Positions 9,090 through 17,507 of a stretch of DNA of 64,000 nt are shown piece after piece. Both the position numbers and the translations under genes were made by a program. Within the stretch, counting starts at the first letter, position 1, and each line of letters starts with the position of its first letter. The notes beneath the pieces were generated by a model. It saw only the letters and a program-made list of their open reading frames with translations, did no database searches and was not told where the DNA came from. Source of the DNA: Mycobacterium sp. 852013-50091_SCH5140682 (GTDB taxonomy: Bacteria; Actinomycetota; Actinomycetes; Mycobacteriales; Mycobacteriaceae); the NCBI RefSeq assembly GCF_001665685.1, contig NZ_LZTB01000009.1:30794-94793 (forward strand), written 5' to 3'.

Positions 9090-10147
9090 ATATGCAGATT
9101 ATCGCCCGCCCGAAGGTGATCGTCTCGGACCCGCGTACCGACGCCCGCTGGCACACCCTTGCAGGGAGCAGCAACGGGAGTTTGTTCACCTCGCCCCCGT
9201 GGATCAGGTCGGTGTGCGACACCTACGGGTTCACACCGCAGGCGCGGATCGTCACCGATGCCACGGGATGTCCGACCGACGGCTTCGCCTTCGTTCCGAT
9301 CAGCGACATGCGTGGCGACCGACTGGTCAGCCTTCCTTTCTCGGACAGGGCCGAGCCACTCGTGTCCGATCGGGCGATGTGGCCGTCCCTGTTGACCGGC
9401 GCGCTGCGCGACGGGGCCCCGCTCACGATTCGCTGCCTCGACACGGCCGTGCCGACGACCGGCGACGGCCTCGTGCCCACGGGGCAGGCGGCTTGGCACG
9501 GCACGCCGTTGGGTGAGCCGGTGCAGGAGATCTACCGGTCACTCGGCCCGGCCGTCCGGCGGAACATCGCCACGGCCGAACGCAACGGTGTCCACGTCGA
9601 CGTGCTCACCGGGATCGACGCCATCCGGATCTATCACCGGTTGCATGTATCGCTGCGCAAGTACAAGTACCGGCTGTTGGCCCAGCCGCTCGCCCTGTTC
9701 GAGCGGATCTGGCAGGAGTTCTCCGCGCACGACGGCATCGTGACCTTGCTTGCGCGGGTCAACGGCGAGCCGATTGCGGGAGCGATCTACCTCGCGTGGA
9801 ACGACGTTCTGTACTACAAGTTCGGTGCATCGGTGGCGGCAGCGCTTCCGATGCGGCCCAACGATGCGCTCTTCTGGACCGCCCTGCGCTGGGCGTCCGA
9901 CCGGGGGTTTCGCCTGTTGGATTGGGGTCTCAGCGATCTCGATCAGCCCGGGCTCATCGCGTACAAGCGCAAGTGGGTCAGCGAGGAGCGGCGGATCGTG
10001 ACGCTCCGGTCGTTGACCGGCGACCCTGCGGGTCGTCGAGACGTCAGCGAACTTCTCGGCACGCTGGCGCGTCTGCTCACCGATGACGCGGTGCCGGACC
10101 ACATCACCGAGCGAGCCGGCTCACTTCTCTACCGCTACTTCACCTGA
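9086..10147 (+). CDS. FemAB-like/GNAT-fold putative aminoacyl or acyl transferase
   Basis: The 353-residue protein has a tandem GNAT-like fold as in the FemAB/BioF2-like group: NGSLFTSPPWIRSVCDTYGF near the N terminus, then VRRNIATAERNGVHVDV, a YKYRLLAQPLALFERIW stretch, and IAGAIYLAWNDVLYYKFGAS followed by LLDWGLSD and GLIAYKRKWV. Those C-terminal motifs match FemAB-related proteins found in exopolysaccharide loci. Classical Fem ligases transfer glycine or other amino acids from tRNA to a cell-wall amine. Its GTG start overlaps the sugar transferase stop. Beside a glycine-type NRPS it is the natural candidate for the final transfer step, but plain acetyl transfer is equally possible from sequence alone. 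Confidence 0.75.
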   Translation: MNMQIIARPKVIVSDPRTDARWHTLAGSSNGSLFTSPPWIRSVCDTYGFTPQARIVTDATGCPTDGFAFVPISDMRGDRLVSLPFSDRAEPLVSDRAMWPSLLTGALRDGAPLTIRCLDTAVPTTGDGLVPTGQAAWHGTPLGEPVQEIYRSLGPAVRRNIATAERNGVHVDVLTGIDAIRIYHRLHVSLRKYKYRLLAQPLALFERIWQEFSAHDGIVTLLARVNGEPIAGAIYLAWNDVLYYKFGASVAAALPMRPNDALFWTALRWASDRGFRLLDWGLSDLDQPGLIAYKRKWVSEERRIVTLRSLTGDPAGRRDVSELLGTLARLLTDDAVPDHITERAGSLLYRYFT

Positions 10148-10228
10148 AGGCCGTCACGTCGCGGCCGATTTCCCGATCGTTCGCGCCGAACACATGCGCT
10201 TACCGAACCCACCGAAGGGACGATCACC

Positions 10229-11470
10229 ATGAAAACACCGCGCATCCCCGTCGCGATCGTCGGCGCCGGGCCGTACGGACTTTCGGCCGCCGCGCACCTC
10301 CGGGCTTACGGCATCACGAGTTGCGTGTTCGGCCCCGCGATGTCCTTCTGGAGTGACATGCCGCGGGGCATGCTGCTGCGCTCGCCCTACGTCGCGTCGA
10401 ACATCAGCGATCCCGAGGGCAGCCTGACACTCGACGCGTACGGCCGCGCGGTCGAGTGCCCGGTGACGAAGCCTGTCGCGCTCGCCGACTTCATCGAGTA
10501 CGGGCGGTGGGTCTCGACGAAGCTGACCGAACTCCGCGACGAGCGGCTCGTCGAGCGCGTTTCCCGCGCCGATGGCGAGTTTGAGGTCACGCTCACCGAG
10601 GGCGAGACCCTGCGCGCCGCACGCGTCGTCGTCGCGGCCGGGATCGGGCGGTTCGCTGCGCGTCCGCCTCAATTCTCCGGATTTCCCCGGTCACTGGTCT
10701 CGCACACCTCGGAACACACCGACCTCTCCACGTTCGCCGGATCGAAGGTGGTCGTGATCGGCGGCGGTCAGAGCGCGCTCGAGTCCGCCGCGCTCATGCA
10801 CGAGGTCGGCGCCGAGGTGGAAGTGCTCGTACGCGCACCGCTCGTCCGCTACCTGAAGACGAAAACCTCGATGCTGCACAAGCTCGGCCCGGTCACGCGC
10901 CTGCTGTACGCGCCGCCGGACGTCGGCCCGGCAGGTCTCAGCCGGCTCGTCGCCGCCCCCGACTGGTATCGCCGCCTTCCGCGCGGGCTGCAGGACAAGG
11001 CCGGTCCGCGCTCGATCCGGCCCGCGGGCGCAGCCTGGCTCGCCCCGCGGCTGGCGTCCGTGAAGATCACGACGAACGCCGAGGTGCTTCGTGCACGTGA
11101 GGCCGGCAGCGGGATGGAGCTGACGCTCGCGGACGACAGCGTCCGGACGGTCGACCATGTGCTGCTCGGGACCGGGTACCGAGTAGACATCGGGGGCTAC
11201 CCGTTCCTCGCCCGTGAACTGCTCGCCGCGATCGCACAGGTGGGCGGCTACCCGATCTTGGACAGCGGGTTCGGGACGAGCGTGCCGGGGCTACACATCG
11301 TCGGCGCGCCCGCGGCGTGGAGCTTCGGCCCGCTGATGCGGTTCGTTGCCGGCACGGAGTTCGTGTCTCCAGCGCTCGCACGCGGTATCGCCGGCGATGC
11401 CACACTCGCGCACGGTATGCCCCGCGACGCCACGCCGGCGCGCGGAATAGCGACCTCGAACCGTAGCTGA
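10229..11470 (+). CDS. FAD/NAD(P)-dependent oxidoreductase, flavin monooxygenase-like
   Basis: The 413-residue protein has an N-terminal FAD-binding GAGPYGLSAAAHL and a second dinucleotide fold KVVVIGGGQSALESAA at about residues 173-188, then LLGTGYRVD, a typical ATG-like motif of flavin-containing monooxygenases and lysine/ornithine N-hydroxylase relatives. The substrate is unknown. AAGGGA lies upstream of the ATG. The tail holds three imperfect 10-residue repeats (383-412). The next gene starts one base after the stop. From about here to 15.4 kb the sequence looks more GC-rich, with many CG-ending codons, than the first 9 kb. Confidence 0.8.
   Translation: MKTPRIPVAIVGAGPYGLSAAAHLRAYGITSCVFGPAMSFWSDMPRGMLLRSPYVASNISDPEGSLTLDAYGRAVECPVTKPVALADFIEYGRWVSTKLTELRDERLVERVSRADGEFEVTLTEGETLRAARVVVAAGIGRFAARPPQFSGFPRSLVSHTSEHTDLSTFAGSKVVVIGGGQSALESAALMHEVGAEVEVLVRAPLVRYLKTKTSMLHKLGPVTRLLYAPPDVGPAGLSRLVAAPDWYRRLPRGLQDKAGPRSIRPAGAAWLAPRLASVKITTNAEVLRAREAGSGMELTLADDSVRTVDHVLLGTGYRVDIGGYPFLARELLAAIAQVGGYPILDSGFGTSVPGLHIVGAPAAWSFGPLMRFVAGTEFVSPALARGIAGDATLAHGMPRDATPARGIATSNRS
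11375..11464 (+). repeat. Three imperfect 30-base tandem repeats at the end of the oxidoreductase gene
   Basis: Units at 11375-11404, 11405-11434 and 11435-11464 encode LARGIAGDAT, LAHGMPRDAT and PARGIATSNR. The first two share most bases and the third is diverged. They add a low-complexity tail beyond the conserved fold. Probably a slippage-derived extension without a core role. Confidence 0.6.
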
Positions 11471-11471
11471 G

Positions 11472-12647
11472 ATGTCTGGTGCGCTCGTCGTCGGCGGCGA
11501 CTATCGGGGGCTCGGCCTCGTGCGTAGCCTCGGACGACACGGCATCGATGTATGGGTGCTCATCGACGGCGAGGACGTGCTGGGCGCGTACTCGCGTTAC
11601 TGCGCGAACTCGCTGCCACTCGTGCCCGGGCCGTACGCCGAGCAAGCAGACCAACTGCTCCAGCTCGCCGGCAGCGCCGAGGTACGGGGCCGCACGCTGT
11701 TCCCGACCAGCGACCGGGTGGCTGCGATGATTGCGCAGCACCACGCCGCGCTGGCCGAGTATTACGTGCTGACCACGCCGCCCTGGGACACGCTGCGGAT
11801 CGCGTTCGACAAGCGCGCGACGTATGAGCTGGCCGAGCGCGTGAAGGTGCCGTACCCCAGGACCTGGCGGCCCGCCAGCGCCGCCGAGGCGGCCGCACTC
11901 CCGCTCGAGCTCCCCGTGATCATCAAGCCAGCCGTGCACGAGGAGGAAAATGCGCTGACGGTCGCCAAGGCCTGGCGCACCGACACGCGCGAGGAGCTGC
12001 GTGCCGCCTTCGAGCAGGCGGTGACGCTGCTACCGGCGGAGCAGCTGCTGGTGCAGGAACTTGTCCCCGGCGGCGGCGAGAGCCAGGTGTCGTATGCCGC
12101 CCTGGCCGACCGGGGGCGGCCGCTGGCGACCGTCGTCGCTCGCCGCGCGCGACAGTTTCCGACGGACTTCGGCCGCGCCAGCACGTTCGTGGAGACGATC
12201 GAGCAGCCCGCGATCGTCTCGAGCTCCGAGACCCTGCTCGCGGCGCTCTCGTACACGGGCCTCATCGAGTTCGAGTACAAACGCCACCAGGATGGCGGGC
12301 AATTCAAGCTGCTCGACATCAACCCACGCGTCTGGGGCTGGCAGTCGCTGTGCGGCCGTGCCGGAGTGGACTTCCCGTACCTGATGTGGCGGCTGGCGAA
12401 CGGTCTGCCCGTCGAACCGGTGCATGCCGCCGCCGGTGTCCGCTGGGTGCGGCACAGCACGGACATCCCGACCTCCGCGCGCGAAATCCTGGGCCGCCGG
12501 ATGGCGTTGCGCCCGTACCTGGCGTCGATGCGTGGACCGGTCGAGAACGCGATCTGGGCCAGCGACGACCGACGCCCGGGCCTGTACGAGTACCCGATGC
12601 TGATCCGAACAGTCGCGCGGAGGCTCGCGAACGGTCGTCATGTCTGA
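11472..12647 (+). CDS. ATP-grasp family carboxylate-amine ligase-like protein
   Basis: The 391-residue protein shows the ATP-grasp order: an N-terminal pre-ATP-grasp fold (ALVVGGDYRGLGLVRSL), the ATP-binding strand LPVIIKPAVHEEENALT (about 153-170), QLLVQELVPGG, and the metal-binding FKLLDINPRVWGWQSL (about 280-296). It resembles stand-alone CarB-like ATP-grasp proteins of actinobacterial sugar clusters. These join a carboxyl group to an amine through an acyl phosphate; the substrates are unknown. It starts one base after the oxidoreductase stop, so the two are likely co-translated. It converges on a minus-strand glycosyltransferase gene. Confidence 0.8.
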   Translation: MSGALVVGGDYRGLGLVRSLGRHGIDVWVLIDGEDVLGAYSRYCANSLPLVPGPYAEQADQLLQLAGSAEVRGRTLFPTSDRVAAMIAQHHAALAEYYVLTTPPWDTLRIAFDKRATYELAERVKVPYPRTWRPASAAEAAALPLELPVIIKPAVHEEENALTVAKAWRTDTREELRAAFEQAVTLLPAEQLLVQELVPGGGESQVSYAALADRGRPLATVVARRARQFPTDFGRASTFVETIEQPAIVSSSETLLAALSYTGLIEFEYKRHQDGGQFKLLDINPRVWGWQSLCGRAGVDFPYLMWRLANGLPVEPVHAAAGVRWVRHSTDIPTSAREILGRRMALRPYLASMRGPVENAIWASDDRRPGLYEYPMLIRTVARRLANGRHV

Positions 12648-12657
12648 GCCCGTCGGG

Positions 12658-12696
12658 CCCCGGCTCGACGATCGATCAGCTGGTCACGAGCCGGGG
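12658..12696. terminator. 10-bp inverted repeat between convergent genes, likely bidirectional terminator
   Basis: CCCCGGCTCG at 12658-12667 and its exact complement CGAGCCGGGG at 12687-12696 flank a 19-base loop. The repeat lies just past the ATP-grasp stop and covers the last codons of the convergent glycosyltransferase gene. There is no U-tract, which is common for mycobacterial terminators. Confidence 0.5.
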
Positions 12697-14004
12697 ACGC
12701 CGTCGTCCGCGCCGACGGCCGAGCTGACCGGCCAGCAGCGAGTAGTAGACCCCGAGGTAGAGGTCAGCCTGCGCGTCCCAGCCGCTGAGATCGAGTGCGG
12801 CGCGGCCGTTGTCGGAAAGCTGCGCGCGCCGTACCGGATCGTCGTGCAGTCGCTGGATCGCGGCGGCCAGTGCGGCGGCGTTGCCGGGCTCGAAGTACTC
12901 GAGCCGGTCGTCATCGTGCGCCGCCGAGACGGAGCGGAGCCGGCTCGCGATCGTCGGCAGCCCGAAGTTCCAGTAGTCGATCATCTTGTTCGTGGTCACG
13001 AGGTGCGAGTACGGCGACGCCTTCTGTGCGACGACACCGACGTCGGCGGTCGCGAGCAACTCGTCGAGCCGCTCGCGGGAGACCCAGCCCTCGAACGTCA
13101 CGATGTCGCCGAGCCCGAGCCGCTCGATCTGGTCGAGCAGCTCGGGAATGCCGCCGCCGCGGCCGGTGAACACAACCCGCAGGCCCGGAATCCGGTCGCG
13201 CAGCAGGTCAGCCGCATCGACGATCGTGTCGGGCCCGTAGCGCTTCTCGATCGTGCCGTGACACAGTACGAGAAAGCCATTCGTAGACGCGGCGTTGCGG
13301 ACAACCGCCTGTGGGATCGGCCGCGACGCGTTGGCCGTACGGATCACCGAGATGTCCTCGCGACGAGCGCCGCGCTCGACGTATACCTGCCTCAGTTCGT
13401 CGGTGACCGTGAGAGCGTGGTCCGCGAAGCGGAGGGCGGCCTGTTCGACGCGTGCGAGCGCGCGCGTGAGACCGGGCCTGCCGTACAGCGTTTCGAACAA
13501 CTCGGGCGTCGGCTCCTTGAAGAACCCGACCACCCAGGCGCCGAGCAGCTTCGGGACGATGGCGGAGAACACGAGGACGTCAGGCATCGTGTTGATCTGG
13601 ACGACGGCATACGGGCGCCGCGCGTGCCGGACTGCGAGTGTCACCGCGACGAGCAACCAGAACCACGCGTAGTCGACGCAGTAACTGAGCAGCCCGGCGC
13701 GGTGAAGCGACGCAGGCAGGCCCGTCACCTTGATCCCCGGCGCCGGGCGGATGTCGTCCTGCCCCGGCGCGAAGCGCATGCACAGCACGTCCACCTCGAA
13801 GCCGGCGGCGGCGAGGGCGCTCGCCTCGCGCTGGACGGACTCGTCGAACCCGTCGTTCTGGCGCACGATGCACACGCGGGGATGTTCGGACCGTTTGCCC
13901 CACGGCAGCCAGTCCGTCCTCGCGAGCCGACGCGCCCCCGGTACGGCACTCACCTGGCTACCCGGGTGTGCAGATCTGCAAGCTGCGGTCGGGCGACGTG
14001 CCAT
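12676..14004 (-). CDS. Glycosyltransferase family 4 protein
   Basis: The 442-residue protein fits GT4/GT-B retaining glycosyltransferases: N-terminal acceptor domain RVCIVRQNDGFDESVQREA at about residue 43, and a C-terminal donor domain with LVLCHGTIEKRYGPDTIVDA, LRVVFTGRGGGIPEL, VTFEGWVSRERLDELLATAD and a late E-rich LEYFEPGNAAALAAAI. The first 40 residues are basic and unlike the family, so the true start may be further in; the longest frame is given. Donor and acceptor are unknown. It is divergent from the GT2 gene, sharing a short upstream region (14005-14120). Confidence 0.85.
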   Translation of the reverse strand: MARRPTAACRSAHPGSQVSAVPGARRLARTDWLPWGKRSEHPRVCIVRQNDGFDESVQREASALAAAGFEVDVLCMRFAPGQDDIRPAPGIKVTGLPASLHRAGLLSYCVDYAWFWLLVAVTLAVRHARRPYAVVQINTMPDVLVFSAIVPKLLGAWVVGFFKEPTPELFETLYGRPGLTRALARVEQAALRFADHALTVTDELRQVYVERGARREDISVIRTANASRPIPQAVVRNAASTNGFLVLCHGTIEKRYGPDTIVDAADLLRDRIPGLRVVFTGRGGGIPELLDQIERLGLGDIVTFEGWVSRERLDELLATADVGVVAQKASPYSHLVTTNKMIDYWNFGLPTIASRLRSVSAAHDDDRLEYFEPGNAAALAAAIQRLHDDPVRRAQLSDNGRAALDLSGWDAQADLYLGVYYSLLAGQLGRRRGRRRPRLVTS

Positions 14005-14120
14005 GCGCTTCTACCTTCGATCGCTCGCGAGCACGTGCGATGCGATCAGTGTAAGCGCCGCGCCGGTGCGGAAGATCAGATCGGCGAAACCCTGCGCACC
14101 GCGGAGAGGACACCGGCCCG

Positions 14121-15341
14121 GTGAGCGCGTCGAGGCTGCTCGAGATCGGTGTCGAGGCGGTGCTGTTGGGGACCGGAATCGTACTTCTCGTGCCCGCCGT
14201 CTACCTGCTTGTGCTGACACTGGCGGCCACGGTTGACCGTATCCGTCCCGCGCCCCCGCACGCGCCGATGCGTGCCGCCCGACGCGTGACGGTAGTGGTG
14301 CCGGCGCACGACGAGGCCCTCCTGATCGGCAGGTGCGTCGCGGCGCTGCTCGACCAGACGCTCGAGCATGAGCGTTACGCGGTCGTGGTCGTCGCCGATA
14401 ACTGCAGCGACGACACGGCCGCACTGGCTCGTGCCGCCGGTGCGCGCGTGCTCGTGCGTACGGCCCCCGATGCGCGCGGCAAGGGCCACGCCCTGCGATT
14501 CGCCATGGACGTGTTGCTCAGCGAGATCGACGGGCCCGATGCGATCGCGGTCGTCGACGCCGACACGGTCGCGGACCGCGGCTTCCTGGCGGCGCTCGTC
14601 GCGGCCTATGAGGGTGGAGCGGACGCGGCCCAGGGCGTCTCGCTGCTCGACCCGGACAACGAGCCGCGCTCGCAGCTGCGCGCGGCCGCGTTTCTCCTGA
14701 TCAACCGCGTGCGCTCTGGCGGTCGCGCCAGGCTCGGCCTCACCTGCACGCTTCAGGGCAACGGGATGTTCTTCGCCGCCGACGTGCTGCGGCTACATCC
14801 GTGGGACGCCTTCACCAGCGCCGAGGACCTCGAATACTCCGTGCGCCTGCGGCTCGCCGGGGAAAAGGTCGAGTTCGTCCCCGCCGCGATCCTGCATTCG
14901 CCGACCGCGCCGTCCGCGCAGGCTGCCGACCTGCAAAGTCAACGCTGGGAGGGCGGCAAGCTGTATGTGGCGCGCGCGCTGGTGCCCGCGCTCATCCGGA
15001 GCGGTCTGCGCAAGAGGCCCGCCTTGCTCGAAACGGCCCTCGGCATCCTCGTGCCGCCGCTGGGTCTGCTCACAGGGCTCGCATCCGCCGGGGCCCTAGT
15101 CGCGGGCGCGTTGGCGCTCGCCGGTGCGATCACTTGGTGGCTGTTAGTACCGTTCGCGCTCGCGCTCGCGGTGATCGCTTGCTTTGTACTGCTCGGCCTG
15201 TGGGCGGCCGCCGCGCCCCCGTCGGCCTACCGCGCGCTCGCGGGCGGCCCCGGGCTCGTGCTGCGCAAGCTATTCCACGTGCGCCGCGTCCTGGGCCATC
15301 GTGCCGAGACGTGGGTCCGCACGGACCGGCGCGAGGCCTGA
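14121..15341 (+). CDS. Glycosyltransferase family 2 membrane protein
   Basis: The 406-residue protein has an N-terminal membrane segment (about 12-36), the GT2 catalytic domain (VTVVVPAHDEALLIGRCV, VVVADNCSDDTAALA, AVVDADTVADRGFL with the DxD motif, and a distal SAEDLEYSVRLRLAG) and three C-terminal membrane spans. This architecture is that of processive or polyprenol-sugar GT2 enzymes. The DNCSDD/DAD/ED residues look intact. The GTG start has GGAGAGG about 11 bases upstream. Confidence 0.88.
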   Translation: MSASRLLEIGVEAVLLGTGIVLLVPAVYLLVLTLAATVDRIRPAPPHAPMRAARRVTVVVPAHDEALLIGRCVAALLDQTLEHERYAVVVVADNCSDDTAALARAAGARVLVRTAPDARGKGHALRFAMDVLLSEIDGPDAIAVVDADTVADRGFLAALVAAYEGGADAAQGVSLLDPDNEPRSQLRAAAFLLINRVRSGGRARLGLTCTLQGNGMFFAADVLRLHPWDAFTSAEDLEYSVRLRLAGEKVEFVPAAILHSPTAPSAQAADLQSQRWEGGKLYVARALVPALIRSGLRKRPALLETALGILVPPLGLLTGLASAGALVAGALALAGAITWWLLVPFALALAVIACFVLLGLWAAAAPPSAYRALAGGPGLVLRKLFHVRRVLGHRAETWVRTDRREA

Positions 15342-15370
15342 ACTGCCCTCTCGCTTGCCGGTCCTGTCGC

Positions 15371-15400
15371 GATGTCGATCGCTAGCCGTCGCTCGACATC
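15371..15400. terminator. Inverted repeat between convergent GT2 and FkbM genes
   Basis: GATGTCGA (15371-15378) and TCGACATC (15393-15400) form an exact 8-bp stem around a 14-base loop containing the FkbM stop codon. It sits 30 bases after the GT2 stop. Probably a shared terminator; no U-tract. Confidence 0.4.
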
Positions 15401-16203
15401 TCGACGGCGGAGGTACGGGCATAGACCTCGAGATAGCGGAGGTCCGTCTCCTCCAGCCATCGTCTGAATTCCGAAGCGGAGAGCCAGAAGGGAGATTCGA
15501 AGCTGTCCTCGATCACGTGATTGAATTCGGTTCCCGAGCTGATGTGCTCCAAGATATCAACGCATTCAAGGCCTTCGGCGCGGAATTCAGGCAGGTTCAG
15601 CTCGAACGAGACCAGTGGGACGGCCTGCCGCAGGCCACGCAGCACCGCCAACTCGTGGCCTTCCACGTCGATCTTCAGGAAAGACGGTCGGCCGTAGTCA
15701 GCGATGAGCTGTTCGACGGTGACGGTTTGCACGTCATAGCTCTGCTCGAATCGAACGTCGGGTCCGAATCGCGAGGTGGAGCTGTCCTGGAGCGCTTCAA
15801 CCCACTTGTCGCTCAGGGTGTTGAGAGCCGATCCCGGCTGGGCCACGTGGAACTGGACCGTACGCACGTCGTCGCTCGCAGCCTTGGGCACGATGGTGAC
15901 GGGCTTGTTCGAGAAGCGGCGGCGCAGCACTGAAACACTCGCTCGGTCCGGCTCGACGCTGACCACACGTGCGCCGAGCTTCAGGAAGATGGCGGTCTTG
16001 AAGCCGTCGTTCGCTCCCACATCGAAGATCAGGTCACCCGGCCTCAGCGCGGGCAACGCCTGGCGATAGAAGCGCAACTCGCGTCGCGGCTGAGATGCGA
16101 GCTTCGGGTGAAAGAGCCGGAGATAAACTCCGTACACCGGCGAACGGCGCAGTGTGTCGTACAGGCCGATCCTGCGGAGCGCCCGTTTGAGCATCTCGAG
16201 CAT
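15382..16203 (-). CDS. FkbM-family methyltransferase
   Basis: The 273-residue protein has the SAM-binding glycine motif LIFDVGANDGFKTAIFLKLG (about 58-77), VVSVEPDRAS with the acidic ribose-binding residue, and FLKIDVEGHELAVLRGL (about 170-186), the signature of the FkbM family. These enzymes usually O-methylate sugars or hydroxyl groups. It starts three bases after the upstream glycosyltransferase gene ends, so it is the last gene of a minus-strand operon and probably methylates a sugar of the same polymer. Confidence 0.88.
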   Translation of the reverse strand: MLEMLKRALRRIGLYDTLRRSPVYGVYLRLFHPKLASQPRRELRFYRQALPALRPGDLIFDVGANDGFKTAIFLKLGARVVSVEPDRASVSVLRRRFSNKPVTIVPKAASDDVRTVQFHVAQPGSALNTLSDKWVEALQDSSTSRFGPDVRFEQSYDVQTVTVEQLIADYGRPSFLKIDVEGHELAVLRGLRQAVPLVSFELNLPEFRAEGLECVDILEHISSGTEFNHVIEDSFESPFWLSASEFRRWLEETDLRYLEVYARTSAVEMSSDG

Positions 16204-16206
16204 GGG

Positions 16207-17481
16207 TTACGTATACCGCCGTGGCTCGGGTTTGACTCCGCGATCGCCAAAAGGAAGCCGGCGCCTTGCTGGGGGCCGAACGACCGAACCACGTTCGTCG
16301 ACGCACCGCTCTATTGCGTGGACGAAGGTACGCCCGCTCCGCGTCCAGCTGTACTCCCGCTCCACCAACGCCCGGCCGGCCGCTCCGAGCCGCGTTCGTA
16401 GGCCGTCATCGCGCATCACCCGGATCACGGCATCTGCGAAGTCGCCAGGATCGTCCGCCACCAGCACATGCTCACCGGCCGTCACATTCAGCCCCTCACA
16501 GCCCAGCGCCGTCGTGACGACCGCCTTACCCATCGACAGGGCCTCGAGAATCTTGAGCCGCGTGCCGCCGCCCACCTTGAGCGGAGCGATCGCTACCGCC
16601 GCCGCGGATAGATATGGCTGCGTTTCCGCTACTGCGCCGGTAACCACCACGCCGGGCAACGTGGCCAGCCGCTTGACCGAGGCCGGCGGGCGGATACCCA
16701 CGAGATACCATGTCGCATCGGGAATCTCGGCACATACCCGCGGCCAGATTGTGTCTGCGAAATAGAGCGCAGCCTGCTCGTTCGGGTGGTAGTCCATGGA
16801 TCCGGTGAAAATGACCCGATGCGGCGTCCCCGCCCCCTGCGGGCCTGGCGCGAACGCATTGGTATCGACGCCATTCGGCGTGACCACGACGCTCGCGCCA
16901 GGCAGGAGCGCTCCCAGCATCTCCCGCTCACGCTCGCTCGTGACCGACACCAGATCGGCGCGCGCCAGCAACGCCAGCTCCAGGCGCTTCAACGCCGCCG
17001 CCTCCAGTGCGTAGTGAATGCGTCGCGACGTCGACCGCGCTTGGGGCACCGATCGTTCCAACAGCTCGTATTCGACGTTGTGCTCGTCAATCACCACGGT
17101 GGGGCCGGGCGGCAGCCGGTGGTTCGCCACGATCACGCTCTGGTACACGACCGCATCGAACCGCTCCCCCGTGAGCAACGCGCGAATCGCCCGCCCCGCT
17201 CGTGGCGGGCTGAACCGCAGCGTCACGCTCGGCTGCCGCAACGCCGGCGAGGCCAGCTGCCAGGCTCGCTTGTAGCGGCTCAGTGGCGCCCCCACGATAT
17301 GCAGGGCCTCCAGCTTGGCCTCCAACCCCGCGCCGTCGCGCGCTGCGACCGCCGGATCATCGGTGACAATCACGAGCGTGACACGATGCGCCTCACACAA
17401 CGCGCGCAGCAGGTAGGCATTTCGCTTGGCGGCACCCGAGATGAGCCTGGGCGCGTCGCGGGTAACCACAAGGATTTTCAT
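16207..17481 (-). CDS. Glycosyltransferase family 4/1 protein
   Basis: The 424-residue protein begins MKILVVTRDAPRLISGAAKR, with the nucleotide-sugar domain at HRVIFTGSMDYHPNEQAALYF, ATWYLVGIRPP, VVVTGAVAETQPYLSAAAVAIAP, and LKILEALSMGKAVVTTALGCEG, as in GT4 enzymes of exopolysaccharide clusters. The open frame extends 84 codons upstream, but homology begins at MKILVV and GAGAAG lies just before it, so start 17481 is used. It is 26 bases downstream of the lipoprotein gene and three bases upstream of FkbM. Confidence 0.87.
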   Translation of the reverse strand: MKILVVTRDAPRLISGAAKRNAYLLRALCEAHRVTLVIVTDDPAVAARDGAGLEAKLEALHIVGAPLSRYKRAWQLASPALRQPSVTLRFSPPRAGRAIRALLTGERFDAVVYQSVIVANHRLPPGPTVVIDEHNVEYELLERSVPQARSTSRRIHYALEAAALKRLELALLARADLVSVTSEREREMLGALLPGASVVVTPNGVDTNAFAPGPQGAGTPHRVIFTGSMDYHPNEQAALYFADTIWPRVCAEIPDATWYLVGIRPPASVKRLATLPGVVVTGAVAETQPYLSAAAVAIAPLKVGGGTRLKILEALSMGKAVVTTALGCEGLNVTAGEHVLVADDPGDFADAVIRVMRDDGLRTRLGAAGRALVEREYSWTRSGRTFVHAIERCVDERGSVVRPPARRRLPFGDRGVKPEPRRYT

Positions 17482-17507
17482 TGGCTTCTCGAGAGGCTGC
17501 TGTCGGG

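Noticed and set aside
9086..10147. Assigning the FemAB-like protein firmly as a glycyl ligase
   Set aside because: The fold also covers N-acetyl and long-chain acyl transferases; sequence alone does not decide.
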